DNA from: Erysipelatoclostridium sp. An173
GTDB taxonomy: Bacteria > Bacillota_I > Bacilli_A > Erysipelotrichales > Coprobacillaceae
DNA length: 64,000 nt
Direction: 5' to 3'
Assembly: GCF_002160495.1 (NCBI RefSeq)
Contig: NZ_NFKR01000004.1
Coordinates: 62,001 to 126,000 of the forward strand
A program made the position numbers and the translations under genes. The notes under the pieces were generated by a model. It did not search any database. It was not told where the DNA came from and worked only from the letters and a program-made list of their open reading frames with translations. The first letter of the stretch is position 1. Every line of letters begins with the position of its first letter. This document shows positions 1-8,424 of the stretch, piece by piece.

Positions 1-1182
1 ATGGGACCTTCACCAGAACCAAACTTAACAGTATTATATTCTTCTAGATTACCTGAAAACTTTAAGAAATATACATCAAAAATTTCTATTGAAACAAGTT
101 CAGTTCAATATGAAAATGACTGTGTAATGCGTCCTGTATGGGGTGACGATTATTCAATTTGCTGCTGCGTTTCTGCAACTCAAACTGGTAAAGAAATGCA
201 ATTTTTCGGAGCTCGTGCTAACTTAGCTAAATGTTTATTATATGCTATTAACGGTGGTATTGATGAAAAAACAAAACAACAAGTAGCTCCTGAATATCGT
301 CCAATTACTTCTGAATATTTAGATTATGATGAAGTAATGAGAGCTTATGATCAATGTATGGATTGGTTAGCTGATATTTATGTAAATACACTTAACTTAA
401 TTCAATATATGCATGATAAATATTACTATGAAGCAGCTCAAATGGCTTTAATTGATACAGATGTAAAACGTACATTTGCAACTGGTATTGCTGGATTCTC
501 TCATGTAGTAGACTCTTTAAGTGCAATCAAATATGCAAAAGTTAAAACAATTCGTGATGAAGATGGAATCGTTGTTGATTACGAAACTGAAGGAGATTTC
601 CCTCGTTATGGTAACGATGATGATCGTGCAGATGATATCGCAGTATGGTTATTACAAACTTTCTTAGAAAAAATCAAAAAACATCATACTTATCGTGATT
701 CAGAAGCAACTACTTCTATCTTAACTATTACTTCTAACGTAGTTTATGGTAAAGCAACTGGTTCATTACCTGATGGACGTAAAGCTGGTGAACCTTTATC
801 TCCAGGTGCTAACCCATCTTATGGTGCTGAAAAATCTGGTTTATTAGCTTCATTAAACTCTGTAGCTAAATTACCATATGAATGGGCATTAGATGGTATT
901 TCTAATACTCAAACAATCAGCCCTGATACTTTAGGACATGATCTTGAAGAACGTAAAAATACATTAGCAAGAGTATTAGATGGATACTTTGATCAAGGTG
1001 CTCATCACTTAAATGTTAACGTATTTGGAACTGAAAAATTAATTGATGCTATGGAACATCCAGAAAAAGAAGAATATGCAAACTTCACAATCCGTGTATC
1101 TGGATATGCTGTTAAGTTCATTGATTTAACTCGTGAACAACAAATGGACGTTATTTCAAGAACTTGCCATAAATCAATGTAA
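1..1182 (+). CDS. pflB: Formate acetyltransferase (pyruvate formate-lyase), C-terminal part
   Basis: Glycyl-radical enzyme that converts pyruvate and CoA to acetyl-CoA and formate in anaerobic fermentation. Only the C-terminal 393 residues are in the window. The first codon is an internal Met (MGPSPEPN matches the middle of PflB), so about 350 N-terminal residues lie upstream. The catalytic cysteine pair is at residues 55-56 of the fragment (YSICCCVSA), preceded by an extra Cys where many homologues have Ala. The radical glycine is Gly368 in RVSGYAVKF, 26 residues from the end as in other PFLs. A terminator follows, then the activase gene. Identification is secure; only the 5' end is missing. 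Confidence 0.97.
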   Translation: MGPSPEPNLTVLYSSRLPENFKKYTSKISIETSSVQYENDCVMRPVWGDDYSICCCVSATQTGKEMQFFGARANLAKCLLYAINGGIDEKTKQQVAPEYRPITSEYLDYDEVMRAYDQCMDWLADIYVNTLNLIQYMHDKYYYEAAQMALIDTDVKRTFATGIAGFSHVVDSLSAIKYAKVKTIRDEDGIVVDYETEGDFPRYGNDDDRADDIAVWLLQTFLEKIKKHHTYRDSEATTSILTITSNVVYGKATGSLPDGRKAGEPLSPGANPSYGAEKSGLLASLNSVAKLPYEWALDGISNTQTISPDTLGHDLEERKNTLARVLDGYFDQGAHHLNVNVFGTEKLIDAMEHPEKEEYANFTIRVSGYAVKFIDLTREQQMDVISRTCHKSM

Positions 1183-1203
1183 TTTATTCAAGAATATTGA
1201 AAT

Positions 1204-1236
1204 AAAACAGCCTCTTAGTTAAAGAGGCTGTTTTGA
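1204..1236 (+). terminator. Rho-independent terminator after pflB
   Basis: Thirteen-base arms at 1204-1216 and 1222-1234 with a 5-nt loop; the 3' arm ends in a T run. It separates pflB from pflA, so pflA is probably partly read through or separately transcribed. Confidence 0.85.
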
Positions 1237-1263
1237 TAAATAATATGTGAAATGGAGAATAAT

Positions 1264-2013
1264 ATGGACAATGTAATAAAAGGACAAGTACATTCAATTG
1301 AAAGCTTTGGTTCTGTTGATGGTCCTGGAATTAGATATATTTTATTTTTATCTGGATGTCCATTACGTTGTAAATATTGCCATAATCCAGATACTTGGGC
1401 TAATGCTAAGCCAACAATGGAAATGACACCACAAGAAGCTTTAGAAAAAGCGATGAAGTATCAAAGCTATTGGGGTGAAAATGGTGGTATTACTATTAGT
1501 GGTGGAGAACCTTTATTACAAATCGATTTTTTAATTGAGTTATTTAAATTAGCTAAAAAAGAAGGAGTTAATACTTGTATAGATACTAGTGGAGGTAACT
1601 TTACACGTGAAGAACCTTTCTTTTCTAAGTTCAATGAATTAATGAAATACACTGATTTGTTATTAGTAGATATTAAACATATCAACGATCAAGAACATCG
1701 TGAATTAACAGGAAGAAGTAATGCTAATATTTTAGATATGGCTCGTTATTTATCAGATATTGAAAAACCAGTTTGGATCAGACATGTTTTAGTTCCTGGA
1801 ATAACTGATAAAGATGAGTATTTAATGGAATTAGATAAATTTATTAGTTCATTAAAAAATGTAAAAAAAGTAGAAGTATTACCATACCATACATTAGGTA
1901 CATTTAAGTGGGAAGAATTAAATATTCCTTATCAATTAGAAGGAGTTAACCCACCAAGTAGCGAACGTGTTGAAAATGCTAATAAAATTCTACATACTGA
2001 TAAGTATAAATAA
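1264..2013 (+). CDS. pflA: Pyruvate formate-lyase activating enzyme
   Basis: Radical-SAM activase that abstracts hydrogen from the PFL glycine using a [4Fe-4S] cluster and AdoMet. The cluster motif CPLRCKYC (CxxxCxxC) lies near residue 32, followed by HNPDTW. A GGISGGEP-like element (GGITISGGEPLLQ) and the WIRHVLVPGITD segment are typical of PflA. An in-frame ATG exists at 1252, but GGAG at 1254-1257 sits 6 nt before the ATG at 1264, which gives a 249-residue protein, close to the usual length of about 246. It lies directly downstream of pflB, the normal arrangement. Confidence 0.95.
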   Translation: MDNVIKGQVHSIESFGSVDGPGIRYILFLSGCPLRCKYCHNPDTWANAKPTMEMTPQEALEKAMKYQSYWGENGGITISGGEPLLQIDFLIELFKLAKKEGVNTCIDTSGGNFTREEPFFSKFNELMKYTDLLLVDIKHINDQEHRELTGRSNANILDMARYLSDIEKPVWIRHVLVPGITDKDEYLMELDKFISSLKNVKKVEVLPYHTLGTFKWEELNIPYQLEGVNPPSSERVENANKILHTDKYK

Positions 2014-2017
2014 TGAT

Positions 2018-2046
2018 GGATAAACTTTAATGGTTTATCCTTTTTT
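2018..2046 (+). terminator. Terminator after pflA
   Basis: Eight-bp stem (2018-2025 with 2033-2040) with a 7-nt loop, followed by six T residues. Confidence 0.85.
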
Positions 2047-2109
2047 ATTCATTTATAATTAAATTTAAGTTATAATATAAGAGGTATATGACAAGGAGGA
2101 AAATTGAAA

Positions 2110-2991
2110 ATGAAATTAGGTGCAATTGAAGCCGGAGGAACAAAATTCGTCGTATGTATCGGTGATGAAAATGGTAATGTTTTAGAAAGAGATTCATTTC
2201 CAACTGAAACGCCAGAAAAGACATTAGCAAATATCTTTAAATTTTTTGATGGTAAAGATATTGAAGCACTAGGGGTAGGATGTTTTGGACCAATCGATCC
2301 TGATTTAAATAGTCCAACTTATGGATATATTACTACTACACCAAAACCTGGTTGGGGTAATTTTAATATCATGGGTGCTTTAAAAGAACGTTATAATATT
2401 CCTATGGGATTCGATACTGATGTAAATGGAGCTTGTTTAGGAGAAGCTTATTTTGGTGCTGCTAAAGGATTAGACAGTGCTTTATATATGACTATTGGAA
2501 CTGGAATCGGTTGTGGAGCTATCGTGGAAGGAAATTTAGTTCATGGTTTATTACATCCAGAAATGGGACATATGAAAATGATTGTTCGTGAAGATGATAA
2601 TTACGCTGGAAAATGCCCTTTCCATGGAACATGCTTTGAAGGATTGGCTGCTGGACCAGCAATTGAAGCTCGTTGGGGTAAAAAAGGACAAGAATTACCA
2701 GAAGACCATCCAGCTTGGGATTTAGAAGCATATTATATTGGACAAGCATTAGCTACTTACGTGCTAGTATTATCACCAAAGAAAATAATATTAGGTGGTG
2801 GGGTATCTAAGCAAAAACAAATGTTCCCAATGATTTTTAAATATTTAAGAGAATTCTTAAATGGATATATCCAAAAAGATGAAATCTTAACTGATAAAAT
2901 TGAAGATTATATTGTTTCACCAGCTTTAGGTGATAATGCAGGTGTATGTGGTGCCTTAGCACTTGCAAAACAAGCTTTAAGTAAAAAATAA
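2110..2991 (+). CDS. scrK: ROK-family sugar kinase, probable fructokinase
   Basis: ATP-dependent cytoplasmic hexose kinase of the ROK family. The N-terminal phosphate loop AIEAGGTKF, the GTGIG motif near residue 130 and the zinc-motif region (HPEMGH followed by CPFHGTCFEGLAAGPA) match the fructokinase subgroup (GmuE/ScrK type). A TTG at 2104 is in frame, but AAGGAGG at 2093-2099 is better spaced (10 nt) for the ATG at 2110. A TATAAT at 2071-2076 could drive it separately from pfl. A GH32 fructosidase gene 4 kb downstream on the other strand fits sucrose or fructan use. Exact sugar specificity cannot be proved from sequence. Confidence 0.85.
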   Translation: MKLGAIEAGGTKFVVCIGDENGNVLERDSFPTETPEKTLANIFKFFDGKDIEALGVGCFGPIDPDLNSPTYGYITTTPKPGWGNFNIMGALKERYNIPMGFDTDVNGACLGEAYFGAAKGLDSALYMTIGTGIGCGAIVEGNLVHGLLHPEMGHMKMIVREDDNYAGKCPFHGTCFEGLAAGPAIEARWGKKGQELPEDHPAWDLEAYYIGQALATYVLVLSPKKIILGGGVSKQKQMFPMIFKYLREFLNGYIQKDEILTDKIEDYIVSPALGDNAGVCGALALAKQALSKK

Positions 2992-3015
2992 CAGGAAATT
3001 CCTGTTATTTTTTAT
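2987..3015 (+). terminator. Terminator between convergent scrK and arylsulfotransferase genes
   Basis: Nine-bp stem 2987-2995 with 3001-3009, then a T-rich run. It overlaps the scrK stop codon and may also serve the opposite-strand gene ending at 3012. Confidence 0.75.
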
Positions 3016-4658
3016 TGAAACCAGTAATCATTATAATCATATTTGAAAACTCGATACCACCAGGTAGCTCCAGTACCTTTAACAGTTTGAATAAGCTGAT
3101 TATTGCTATCGTATTCAGATGCTTCAAAAGCACCACCACTATCGATTAAAACATTATCACCTAATTTCTGGACAGAACTAACATATCCAGAATAAGTAAC
3201 TGGAATTCTTTCCACCAATGAAAAAGTTCTATTGTTTTCATCAATTAAATATTTGTCATAATAAGAAGTTTCTCCATCGGAACCAACACCAGTATTATAA
3301 TAACTGTTGTCTGATGAATAGTTATAATCTCTAGTAGAACAAATAGTATTATTGTTATTGTAGAAATACAAATAATATTGACCTGCTGGTAGGCTTTGAT
3401 CTTCTTGATAAACTACACAGTGTTGACCAGCATTTATTGAAAAATCACCAATTTGATTTAATACTAAATTATCGTAATTACTTTCCTGCCAGAATTGTTT
3501 TGAACCAATAATATAATCAATTTCTGGTTCATCATAGATATTGTTAATTTTTATGATTGATGATGTTTCTCTCGAACTGATAATTATTGTATCGTCACCA
3601 ACTAATTCAATAGAATTAATATGAATCCAATCTAATGGTTCATCATCACTGTTATTTGATAAATTAGAATAATAATTTTTAAATAATTCTTTTAAATCAA
3701 TAAGTTCTCTTACTTCGCCACTAGCTTTATCAATGCTAATAATGATATCTTCTTCAGTAGAACTATCTTCCTTTGATGCTAATACTAAAAAGTTATTATC
3801 ATTTCCAAAAATGTAGTCATGATGTAAATTGTAATTAGAAGTATCATAGATAGCAGTAATTTGACCAGTTTGATTCATAGCAGCAATTTTACTAGCGCTA
3901 ATGCTAAAATACATCGTATTATCTTCAAATAATAAACGACAACTGCGATAACTAATAATCGGTATTTCACTGCGGATAGTACCATCGTTATCATAGATCA
4001 AAATAAAATCAATTTCTTCGTTATCTTCGGTAGTGCGATTACCTAGCATTGTATAAAGACCATCATCTAAAGCTTGTGTACTTTCCCCGCTAGTAACATC
4101 AAGCTGGATGTTATCTTCACTACCAACTAACTCTGGTGCATCGTAGCTCCAGCTTAAGGTGTCAATAACTTCATCGTTTTGATTAGTTAATGTTACAGTT
4201 ATGAAATTTTTGACCCCTGGAATACTGCCAACTAACAAATATTCATGTTCATTAGTATAGCCATCTTCACTATTGTTGTTTAATGTTTTTGAAAAAGTGC
4301 TATAACCATCAGCTTCTATTGTATAACTGGCTTTACAAGCTTCATCACTTGAAAAATACATATAAATACCAGTTGTGTTAGTACCGTAAGGATTAGCAAT
4401 TAATAATGGATTTTGCAAAGTATAATCATTTTTATCGATTAAATTACTTATCTGCTCATTAATTTCATTTTGATAATCTAAATCATAGATATCTTCAATA
4501 TCATCATAATCTTTATTTAGATTTATATAAGTGATACTGTTATTGTCATCACTAGATTGTTCGCTAGTAATTGTTTCTCTATTTAGTATCAAAACGGCTC
4601 CTACAACAATCACTACAACAATAGCTAAAATAAATATTTTCTTTTTTGCCCTCTTCAT
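3012..4658 (-). CDS. Membrane-anchored arylsulfotransferase (AssT-like)
   Basis: 548-residue protein with an uncleaved N-terminal membrane anchor (about residues 7-25) and an extracellular beta-propeller-like region of the arylsulfotransferase family (PF05935). Those enzymes move sulfate from one phenolic ester to another through a sulfohistidine. All four expected active-site positions seem present: His279/280, His346 (DWIHINSIEL), Arg363 (IISSRETSSIIKI) and His413 (NAGQHCVVYQ). The spacing resembles E. coli ASST His252, His356, Arg374 and His436. AGGAGG precedes the start. Some homologues need a DsbA/DsbB-like pair, and none is nearby. The family is well supported; substrates are unknown and could be dietary or host phenols. 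Confidence 0.8.
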   Translation of the reverse strand: MKRAKKKIFILAIVVVIVVGAVLILNRETITSEQSSDDNNSITYINLNKDYDDIEDIYDLDYQNEINEQISNLIDKNDYTLQNPLLIANPYGTNTTGIYMYFSSDEACKASYTIEADGYSTFSKTLNNNSEDGYTNEHEYLLVGSIPGVKNFITVTLTNQNDEVIDTLSWSYDAPELVGSEDNIQLDVTSGESTQALDDGLYTMLGNRTTEDNEEIDFILIYDNDGTIRSEIPIISYRSCRLLFEDNTMYFSISASKIAAMNQTGQITAIYDTSNYNLHHDYIFGNDNNFLVLASKEDSSTEEDIIISIDKASGEVRELIDLKELFKNYYSNLSNNSDDEPLDWIHINSIELVGDDTIIISSRETSSIIKINNIYDEPEIDYIIGSKQFWQESNYDNLVLNQIGDFSINAGQHCVVYQEDQSLPAGQYYLYFYNNNNTICSTRDYNYSSDNSYYNTGVGSDGETSYYDKYLIDENNRTFSLVERIPVTYSGYVSSVQKLGDNVLIDSGGAFEASEYDSNNQLIQTVKGTGATWWYRVFKYDYNDYWFQ

Positions 4659-4784
4659 TTTTACCTCCTTGTATTTATTATCAAATTGAATTATGGGAAA
4701 AATACCACTTAATTAACTAAAAAAACCAAATATTAAAATATTTTATTAGATATGTATTATAAATCTATAACAATATAATATTAA

Positions 4785-4818
4785 TTGACAGATAATATTA
4801 TACATCATATAATATTAT
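4785..4818 (+). promoter_or_regulatory. Consensus promoter with perfect inverted repeat upstream of padR
   Basis: TTGACA at 4785-4790, a 17-bp spacer and TATAAT at 4808-4813. A perfect inverted repeat with 11-base arms (4792-4802 and 4808-4818, 5-nt centre) covers the spacer and the -10 box, where a repressor would block RNA polymerase. Because padR is the first gene, autorepression by PadR is likely (inference). Confidence 0.8.
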
Positions 4819-4848
4819 TGAAATAAAAGTTAGGAAGGGGTTTGACTA

Positions 4849-5166
4849 ATGATATTTAATACTGGAGCGGCATTATTAGATACAATTGTTTTATCAGTTA
4901 TATCTAAAGAACCTGAAGGTACTTATGGTTATAAGATTACTCAGGACGTAAGAATGGCTTTAGATGTATCTGAGTCAACTTTATATCCGGTTTTAAGACG
5001 TTTATTAAAAGATAATTGTTTAGAAACATATGATCGACAATATCAAGGTCGTAATCGTCGGTATTATAAAATAACACCTCAGGGGAAGGCTCAATTATCT
5101 TTGTATAAAGAGCAATGGTATATCTATGTAAACAAAATTAATAAAATTATAGGTGGGGGAAATTAA
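4849..5166 (+). CDS. PadR-family transcriptional regulator
   Basis: 105-residue winged-helix regulator. GTYGYKITQDV, then STLYPVLRRLLKDNCLETY and GRNRRYYKITPQGKAQL are the hallmark PadR recognition helix and wing. It is a short PadR without a long C-terminal ligand/dimer domain, the kind usually encoded with HAAS-domain membrane proteins. A strong SD (AGGAAGGGG) precedes the ATG. It starts a compact four-gene operon, with the next gene's SD overlapping its stop. The inverted repeat over its own promoter suggests autoregulation and control of the envelope proteins downstream. Confidence 0.92.
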   Translation: MIFNTGAALLDTIVLSVISKEPEGTYGYKITQDVRMALDVSESTLYPVLRRLLKDNCLETYDRQYQGRNRRYYKITPQGKAQLSLYKEQWYIYVNKINKIIGGGN

Positions 5167-5167
5167 A

Positions 5168-5887
5168 ATGAATCGTAAGGAGTTTATAGAGCAGTTGTCT
5201 TATTTACTGCAAGATATTGAAGATGAAGAACGTCAGGCTGCTTTAGAATATTATGAAGATTATTTTGATGAAGCGGGAATTGAAAATGAAGCATTGATAA
5301 TTGAAGAATTAGGGTCACCTGAACGAGTAGCGGCTATAATTAAAGCGGGTTTGGAAAATCGCTTTGATCAGGATATTGAATATACTGAAAGTAAGATGGA
5401 TAATGCTTATTATCAACAAAATCAAGAAATTATTGAAGCCAAGATTGTAGATGACAAAACTAACCAAACAAAAGATAGTCATTTTAAAGGCAATCCTGAA
5501 CGAAATCGGATATTATTAATAGGTATAATTGTTGGAGCAATATTTCTTTTTGGAATAGCAGGCAGTGCTTTAATATCGATAGCTTTTGCCTTATTCATGG
5601 CTATATTAGGAGTTTGCTTAGGTATCTTGATAGGTGGTTTTGCTTGTCTTATTGGTGCTGTTGTTTGTTTTATTAAAGGAATTATGCTATTAGGAAGTTA
5701 TTTAGGTGCTGGATTGCTTATATTAGCAACAGGATTTGGATTATTAGCGTTATCATTATTGTTTTTCTATCTTGATGGCTGGATCATTAAGTTAATACCA
5801 AGAATTTTTAAAGCTTGTGTAAAATTGGCTCGAGAAGCGTTATATTTTTTACAACAATTTTTTAATCGGGGAGGGCAAACAGAATGA
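5168..5887 (+). CDS. HAAS domain (DUF1700) membrane protein
   Basis: The N-terminal ~65 residues (MNRKEFIEQLSYLLQDIEDEE..., then YYEDYFDEAG and ELGSPERVA) are a HAAS/DUF1700 domain, a helical module typically paired with PadR regulators. After a charged linker, residues from about 120 to 215 contain several Gly/Ala-rich hydrophobic segments (about four membrane helices). The ATG at 5168 was chosen over an in-frame GTG at 5153 because GGGGGA lies 7 nt before it and just after the padR stop. Its last bases overlap the next gene by 4 nt. Probable role: a membrane component that transmits envelope state to the PadR circuit; mechanism unknown. Confidence 0.88.
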   Translation: MNRKEFIEQLSYLLQDIEDEERQAALEYYEDYFDEAGIENEALIIEELGSPERVAAIIKAGLENRFDQDIEYTESKMDNAYYQQNQEIIEAKIVDDKTNQTKDSHFKGNPERNRILLIGIIVGAIFLFGIAGSALISIAFALFMAILGVCLGILIGGFACLIGAVVCFIKGIMLLGSYLGAGLLILATGFGLLALSLLFFYLDGWIIKLIPRIFKACVKLAREALYFLQQFFNRGGQTE

Positions 5888-6663
5888 AGAAATTGAAGTA
5901 TTTCATTTTAGGTTCAATCATAGTGTCTGTTGTTTTGCTTGTTTCGGGATCAATTTTAGGAGGCTTTGATCAATTGGATACTTTGTATCAACGTGGTGAG
6001 TTTGATATCGAAGTACCGTTTGTTGAAACTGTAGACATAAAAAATGAATATAGTAATATTGAGAACCTGGAAATTGATTGTCAAATTGGAACTGTTGATA
6101 TTGTTGAATATGAGGGAACAGTTATTAAAGTAGAAGGCAAAAATATTAGTTCAACAATTAAAGTTGAAAAAGATAATGACACATTAGTTATTAAAGATGG
6201 TTCGCAGTTAAATCGTTTGATAAATTTTAATGATGATAATACTGGAATTACTATATTTGTACCATTTAATTATCATTTTGATAAAGTGGAATTAGAAGTT
6301 GATGCTGGTAAAATGAATGTAGCTAATATTTATGCTCGTGATTTAGAAGTGAATGTTGATTTAGGATCTTTCGATGCTGATAATCTAGTTGTTGAAAATG
6401 CTAAAATTGATGTTGATGCTGGAGATATCAAGATTAATTATCTTGATAGTCTTGATAGTGAATTTAAATGTGATTTAGGGGATATTGATGTCACCCTAGC
6501 TGGTTTAGAAAGTGATTATGATTATAAAACAGATTGTGATTTAGGTGATATCACGATCAGTAACTATGAAAGTGATATTTTAAAAGATAGTAATCAGCGT
6601 GGTAAGCGCAGTTTTACAGCTGATTGCGATGCTGGTAAAATAACGATTAATATGGGGGTGTAG
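5884..6663 (+). CDS. DUF4097 beta-strand repeat envelope protein
   Basis: 259-residue protein with an N-terminal membrane anchor (about residues 5-27) and an extracellular region of regular short beta repeats. Recurring Asp-Gly or Asp-Leu-Gly turns (EVDAGKMNV, NVDLGSFDAD, DVDAGDIKI, KCDLGDIDV, DCDLGDITI, DCDAGKITI) occur about every 20 residues. This is the DUF4097/DUF4098 putative adhesin-like beta-helix. It overlaps the HAAS gene by 4 nt, so translation is probably coupled. PadR-HAAS-DUF4097-PspC operons are common in Firmicutes and are thought to respond to membrane or wall damage; that role is inference here. Confidence 0.88.
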   Translation: MKKLKYFILGSIIVSVVLLVSGSILGGFDQLDTLYQRGEFDIEVPFVETVDIKNEYSNIENLEIDCQIGTVDIVEYEGTVIKVEGKNISSTIKVEKDNDTLVIKDGSQLNRLINFNDDNTGITIFVPFNYHFDKVELEVDAGKMNVANIYARDLEVNVDLGSFDADNLVVENAKIDVDAGDIKINYLDSLDSEFKCDLGDIDVTLAGLESDYDYKTDCDLGDITISNYESDILKDSNQRGKRSFTADCDAGKITINMGV

Positions 6664-6666
6664 TAA

Positions 6667-6846
6667 GTGAAAAGATTATATCGTTCAACTCATGATCGAA
6701 TGATATTTGGTGTTTGTGGTGGTTTAGCTGAGTATTTTGATGTTGATCCTACTTTAGTAAGATTGGCTTGGGTTATTTTTTGTGCATTTGCTGGTAGTGG
6801 CATTTTGGCTTATATTATTGCTGCAATTATTATTCCAAATCGTTAA
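6667..6846 (+). CDS. PspC-domain small membrane protein
   Basis: 59-residue protein starting with GTG at 6667, only 3 nt after the DUF4097 stop. [23 protein letters not shown] followed by [13 protein letters not shown] and a hydrophobic C-terminal helix ending IIIPNR is a complete PspC domain. PspC proteins sit in the inner membrane and take part in phage-shock or envelope-stress signalling. It is the last gene of the padR operon and is followed at once by a terminator. Short, but the family match is clear by eye. Confidence 0.9.
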   Translation: MKRLYRSTHDRMIFGVCGGLAEYFDVDPTLVRLAWVIFCAFAGSGILAYIIAAIIIPNR

Positions 6847-6853
6847 AGATAAT

Positions 6854-6886
6854 AAAAATAGTGCTCGTATGAAGCACTATTTTTTA
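6854..6886. terminator. Bidirectional terminator between PspC gene and GH32 gene
   Basis: Twelve-base arms 6854-6865 and 6873-6884 with a 7-nt loop, a T run on the plus strand and an A run before the stem. It can therefore end both convergent transcripts; the GH32 stop codon lies in the 3' arm. Confidence 0.88.
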
Positions 6887-8175
6887 TAGATAGTAAAATT
6901 AGTATTACTATTAATGTCATTTGATAAGTTGTAAACAATATTTGATAAAACATATTCACCATTATTAATATAGATTTCAATAATGTGCTGGTCATAGAAA
7001 ATTTTTAACTCACATTTATCTAATTTGGGTGATGATAATTGTTTTAAACCAGCATCATAATTATAAACTAAGCTTCGATCAATATTTAATTTACCATCAA
7101 AACTGATTTGATAACCACCAATATTTAAATAATCCCCGATATCTAATTTAGTTGTAATTTTACATGCAATTTCATTATTAAAATCATTTGTTTCACTAAC
7201 AAAAAGGTTATCGACATTAGGATGTATATCACTATAGATATGATTGTTTCGATACGTGATTATTCGAGGATAAGTAATTAATCCAATCCAGTTTTCATCA
7301 TCTGGTGCAGGCATCCGCATCCAGGCAACATAAATTCTACGACCATCTTCATCAATTGTTGATTGTGGAGCGTAAAGATCCAAACCATAATCTAAATAAT
7401 TTAATGGACCAGTAATTTCTAACTTACAATTTTCATGATCAAAATTAATAGTTGTAATTCGACCATGTGATGGGTAACCATCTTTATTAGTTCGTTCTGG
7501 AGACATAATTAAAATATCCTGACCATCAACATTAAATATATCTGGACACTCCCACATATCACCGTATTTAAGACCACGATAATTATTTACATATTTCCAA
7601 TCTTTACCATCGGTAGAATTATAAAATAACAATTGACCATTGTAATTATTTGTTTCATCTAAATACTTACTTGCAAGAACCATATAATATTTATTGTCAT
7701 GATACCAGACTTTTGGATCACGGGTGTGAGTAGGATGTCCGATTTGACCTTCTTTAAAAACAGGGATAATCATTTTTTTACTATTTAGATTATCGAATTT
7801 AAACCCATCTTCACTAATGATCATACTCTGACTTGATAAAAATTCATCACCGGTAAGAGTAGTATGGATATTTTCAGGATTTGTTTTAGTATATCTTACT
7901 GAAGTATAATAAATATACATTTTACCATCTATTTTAATGCTTGAACCAGAAAAACAACCATTAGCGTCAAAGTTTTTGCTTGGGTATAAAGCAATTCCTA
8001 AATCTTGCCAATTAATTAAGTCTTTACTTATTGCATGACCCCAGTGCATTGTTCCCCAACGGTTTTCATAGGGAAAATATTGATAAAATAAATGGTAATT
8101 ACCTCGATAGTAGATAAAACCATTAGGATCATTGATCCAATGTTTAGGGGCTGTTAAATGATATTTTGGATGCAT
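6877..8175 (-). CDS. Glycoside hydrolase family 32 (sucrose-6-phosphate hydrolase / fructosidase)
   Basis: 432-residue enzyme that hydrolyses beta-fructosides. The GH32 catalytic triad is intact: Asp16 in HWINDPNG (nucleophile), Asp153 in TRDPKVW (transition-state stabiliser) and Glu209 in WECPDIF (acid/base), plus FSGS near residue 75. There is no signal peptide, so it acts in the cytoplasm, which suits sucrose-6-phosphate, sucrose or short fructo-oligosaccharides brought in by a transporter not seen here. A five-bladed propeller fills residues 1 to about 310 and a shortened beta-sandwich follows. AGGAGG lies upstream. The nearby ROK fructokinase could phosphorylate the fructose released. 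Confidence 0.9.
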   Translation of the reverse strand: MHPKYHLTAPKHWINDPNGFIYYRGNYHLFYQYFPYENRWGTMHWGHAISKDLINWQDLGIALYPSKNFDANGCFSGSSIKIDGKMYIYYTSVRYTKTNPENIHTTLTGDEFLSSQSMIISEDGFKFDNLNSKKMIIPVFKEGQIGHPTHTRDPKVWYHDNKYYMVLASKYLDETNNYNGQLLFYNSTDGKDWKYVNNYRGLKYGDMWECPDIFNVDGQDILIMSPERTNKDGYPSHGRITTINFDHENCKLEITGPLNYLDYGLDLYAPQSTIDEDGRRIYVAWMRMPAPDDENWIGLITYPRIITYRNNHIYSDIHPNVDNLFVSETNDFNNEIACKITTKLDIGDYLNIGGYQISFDGKLNIDRSLVYNYDAGLKQLSSPKLDKCELKIFYDQHIIEIYINNGEYVLSNIVYNLSNDINSNTNFTIYKK

Positions 8176-8308
8176 AAGTTCCTCCTTTTTATATAATATT
8201 TTCAGTTTTTATTTTACTATAGATAAAAAATAATTTAAATCTTATCTTTAATATTACAAAAAAATTACTGACTATATTATAAAATTAAAATAAATTTTAA
8301 TACGTCGA

Positions 8309-8405
8309 TATTATCATGATAATAATTTTATGTTGACTAATAATCCGTTTTGTAGTATTCTATAACTATACTAAGAATTGTATACATGTATGAAGTGATA
8401 CAATT
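8309..8405 (+). promoter_or_regulatory. Promoter and symmetric elements upstream of the first opp operon
   Basis: A perfect 16-bp palindrome (TATTATCATGATAATA, 8309-8324) lies just before a -35 box TTGACT (8333-8338). A 17-bp spacer leads to TATTCT (8356-8361). Downstream of the probable start site is a second inverted repeat with arms AATTGTAT (8376-8383) and ATACAATT (8398-8405). Both are candidate operator or leader structures for opp control; the regulator is unknown. Confidence 0.65.
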
Positions 8406-8424
8406 TGGAAGAAGGGGGATAAAA

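Noticed and set aside
2045-2230. Minus-strand ORF across the scrK promoter
   Set aside because: Overlaps a promoter, terminator tail and the scrK start; no SD and no family resemblance.
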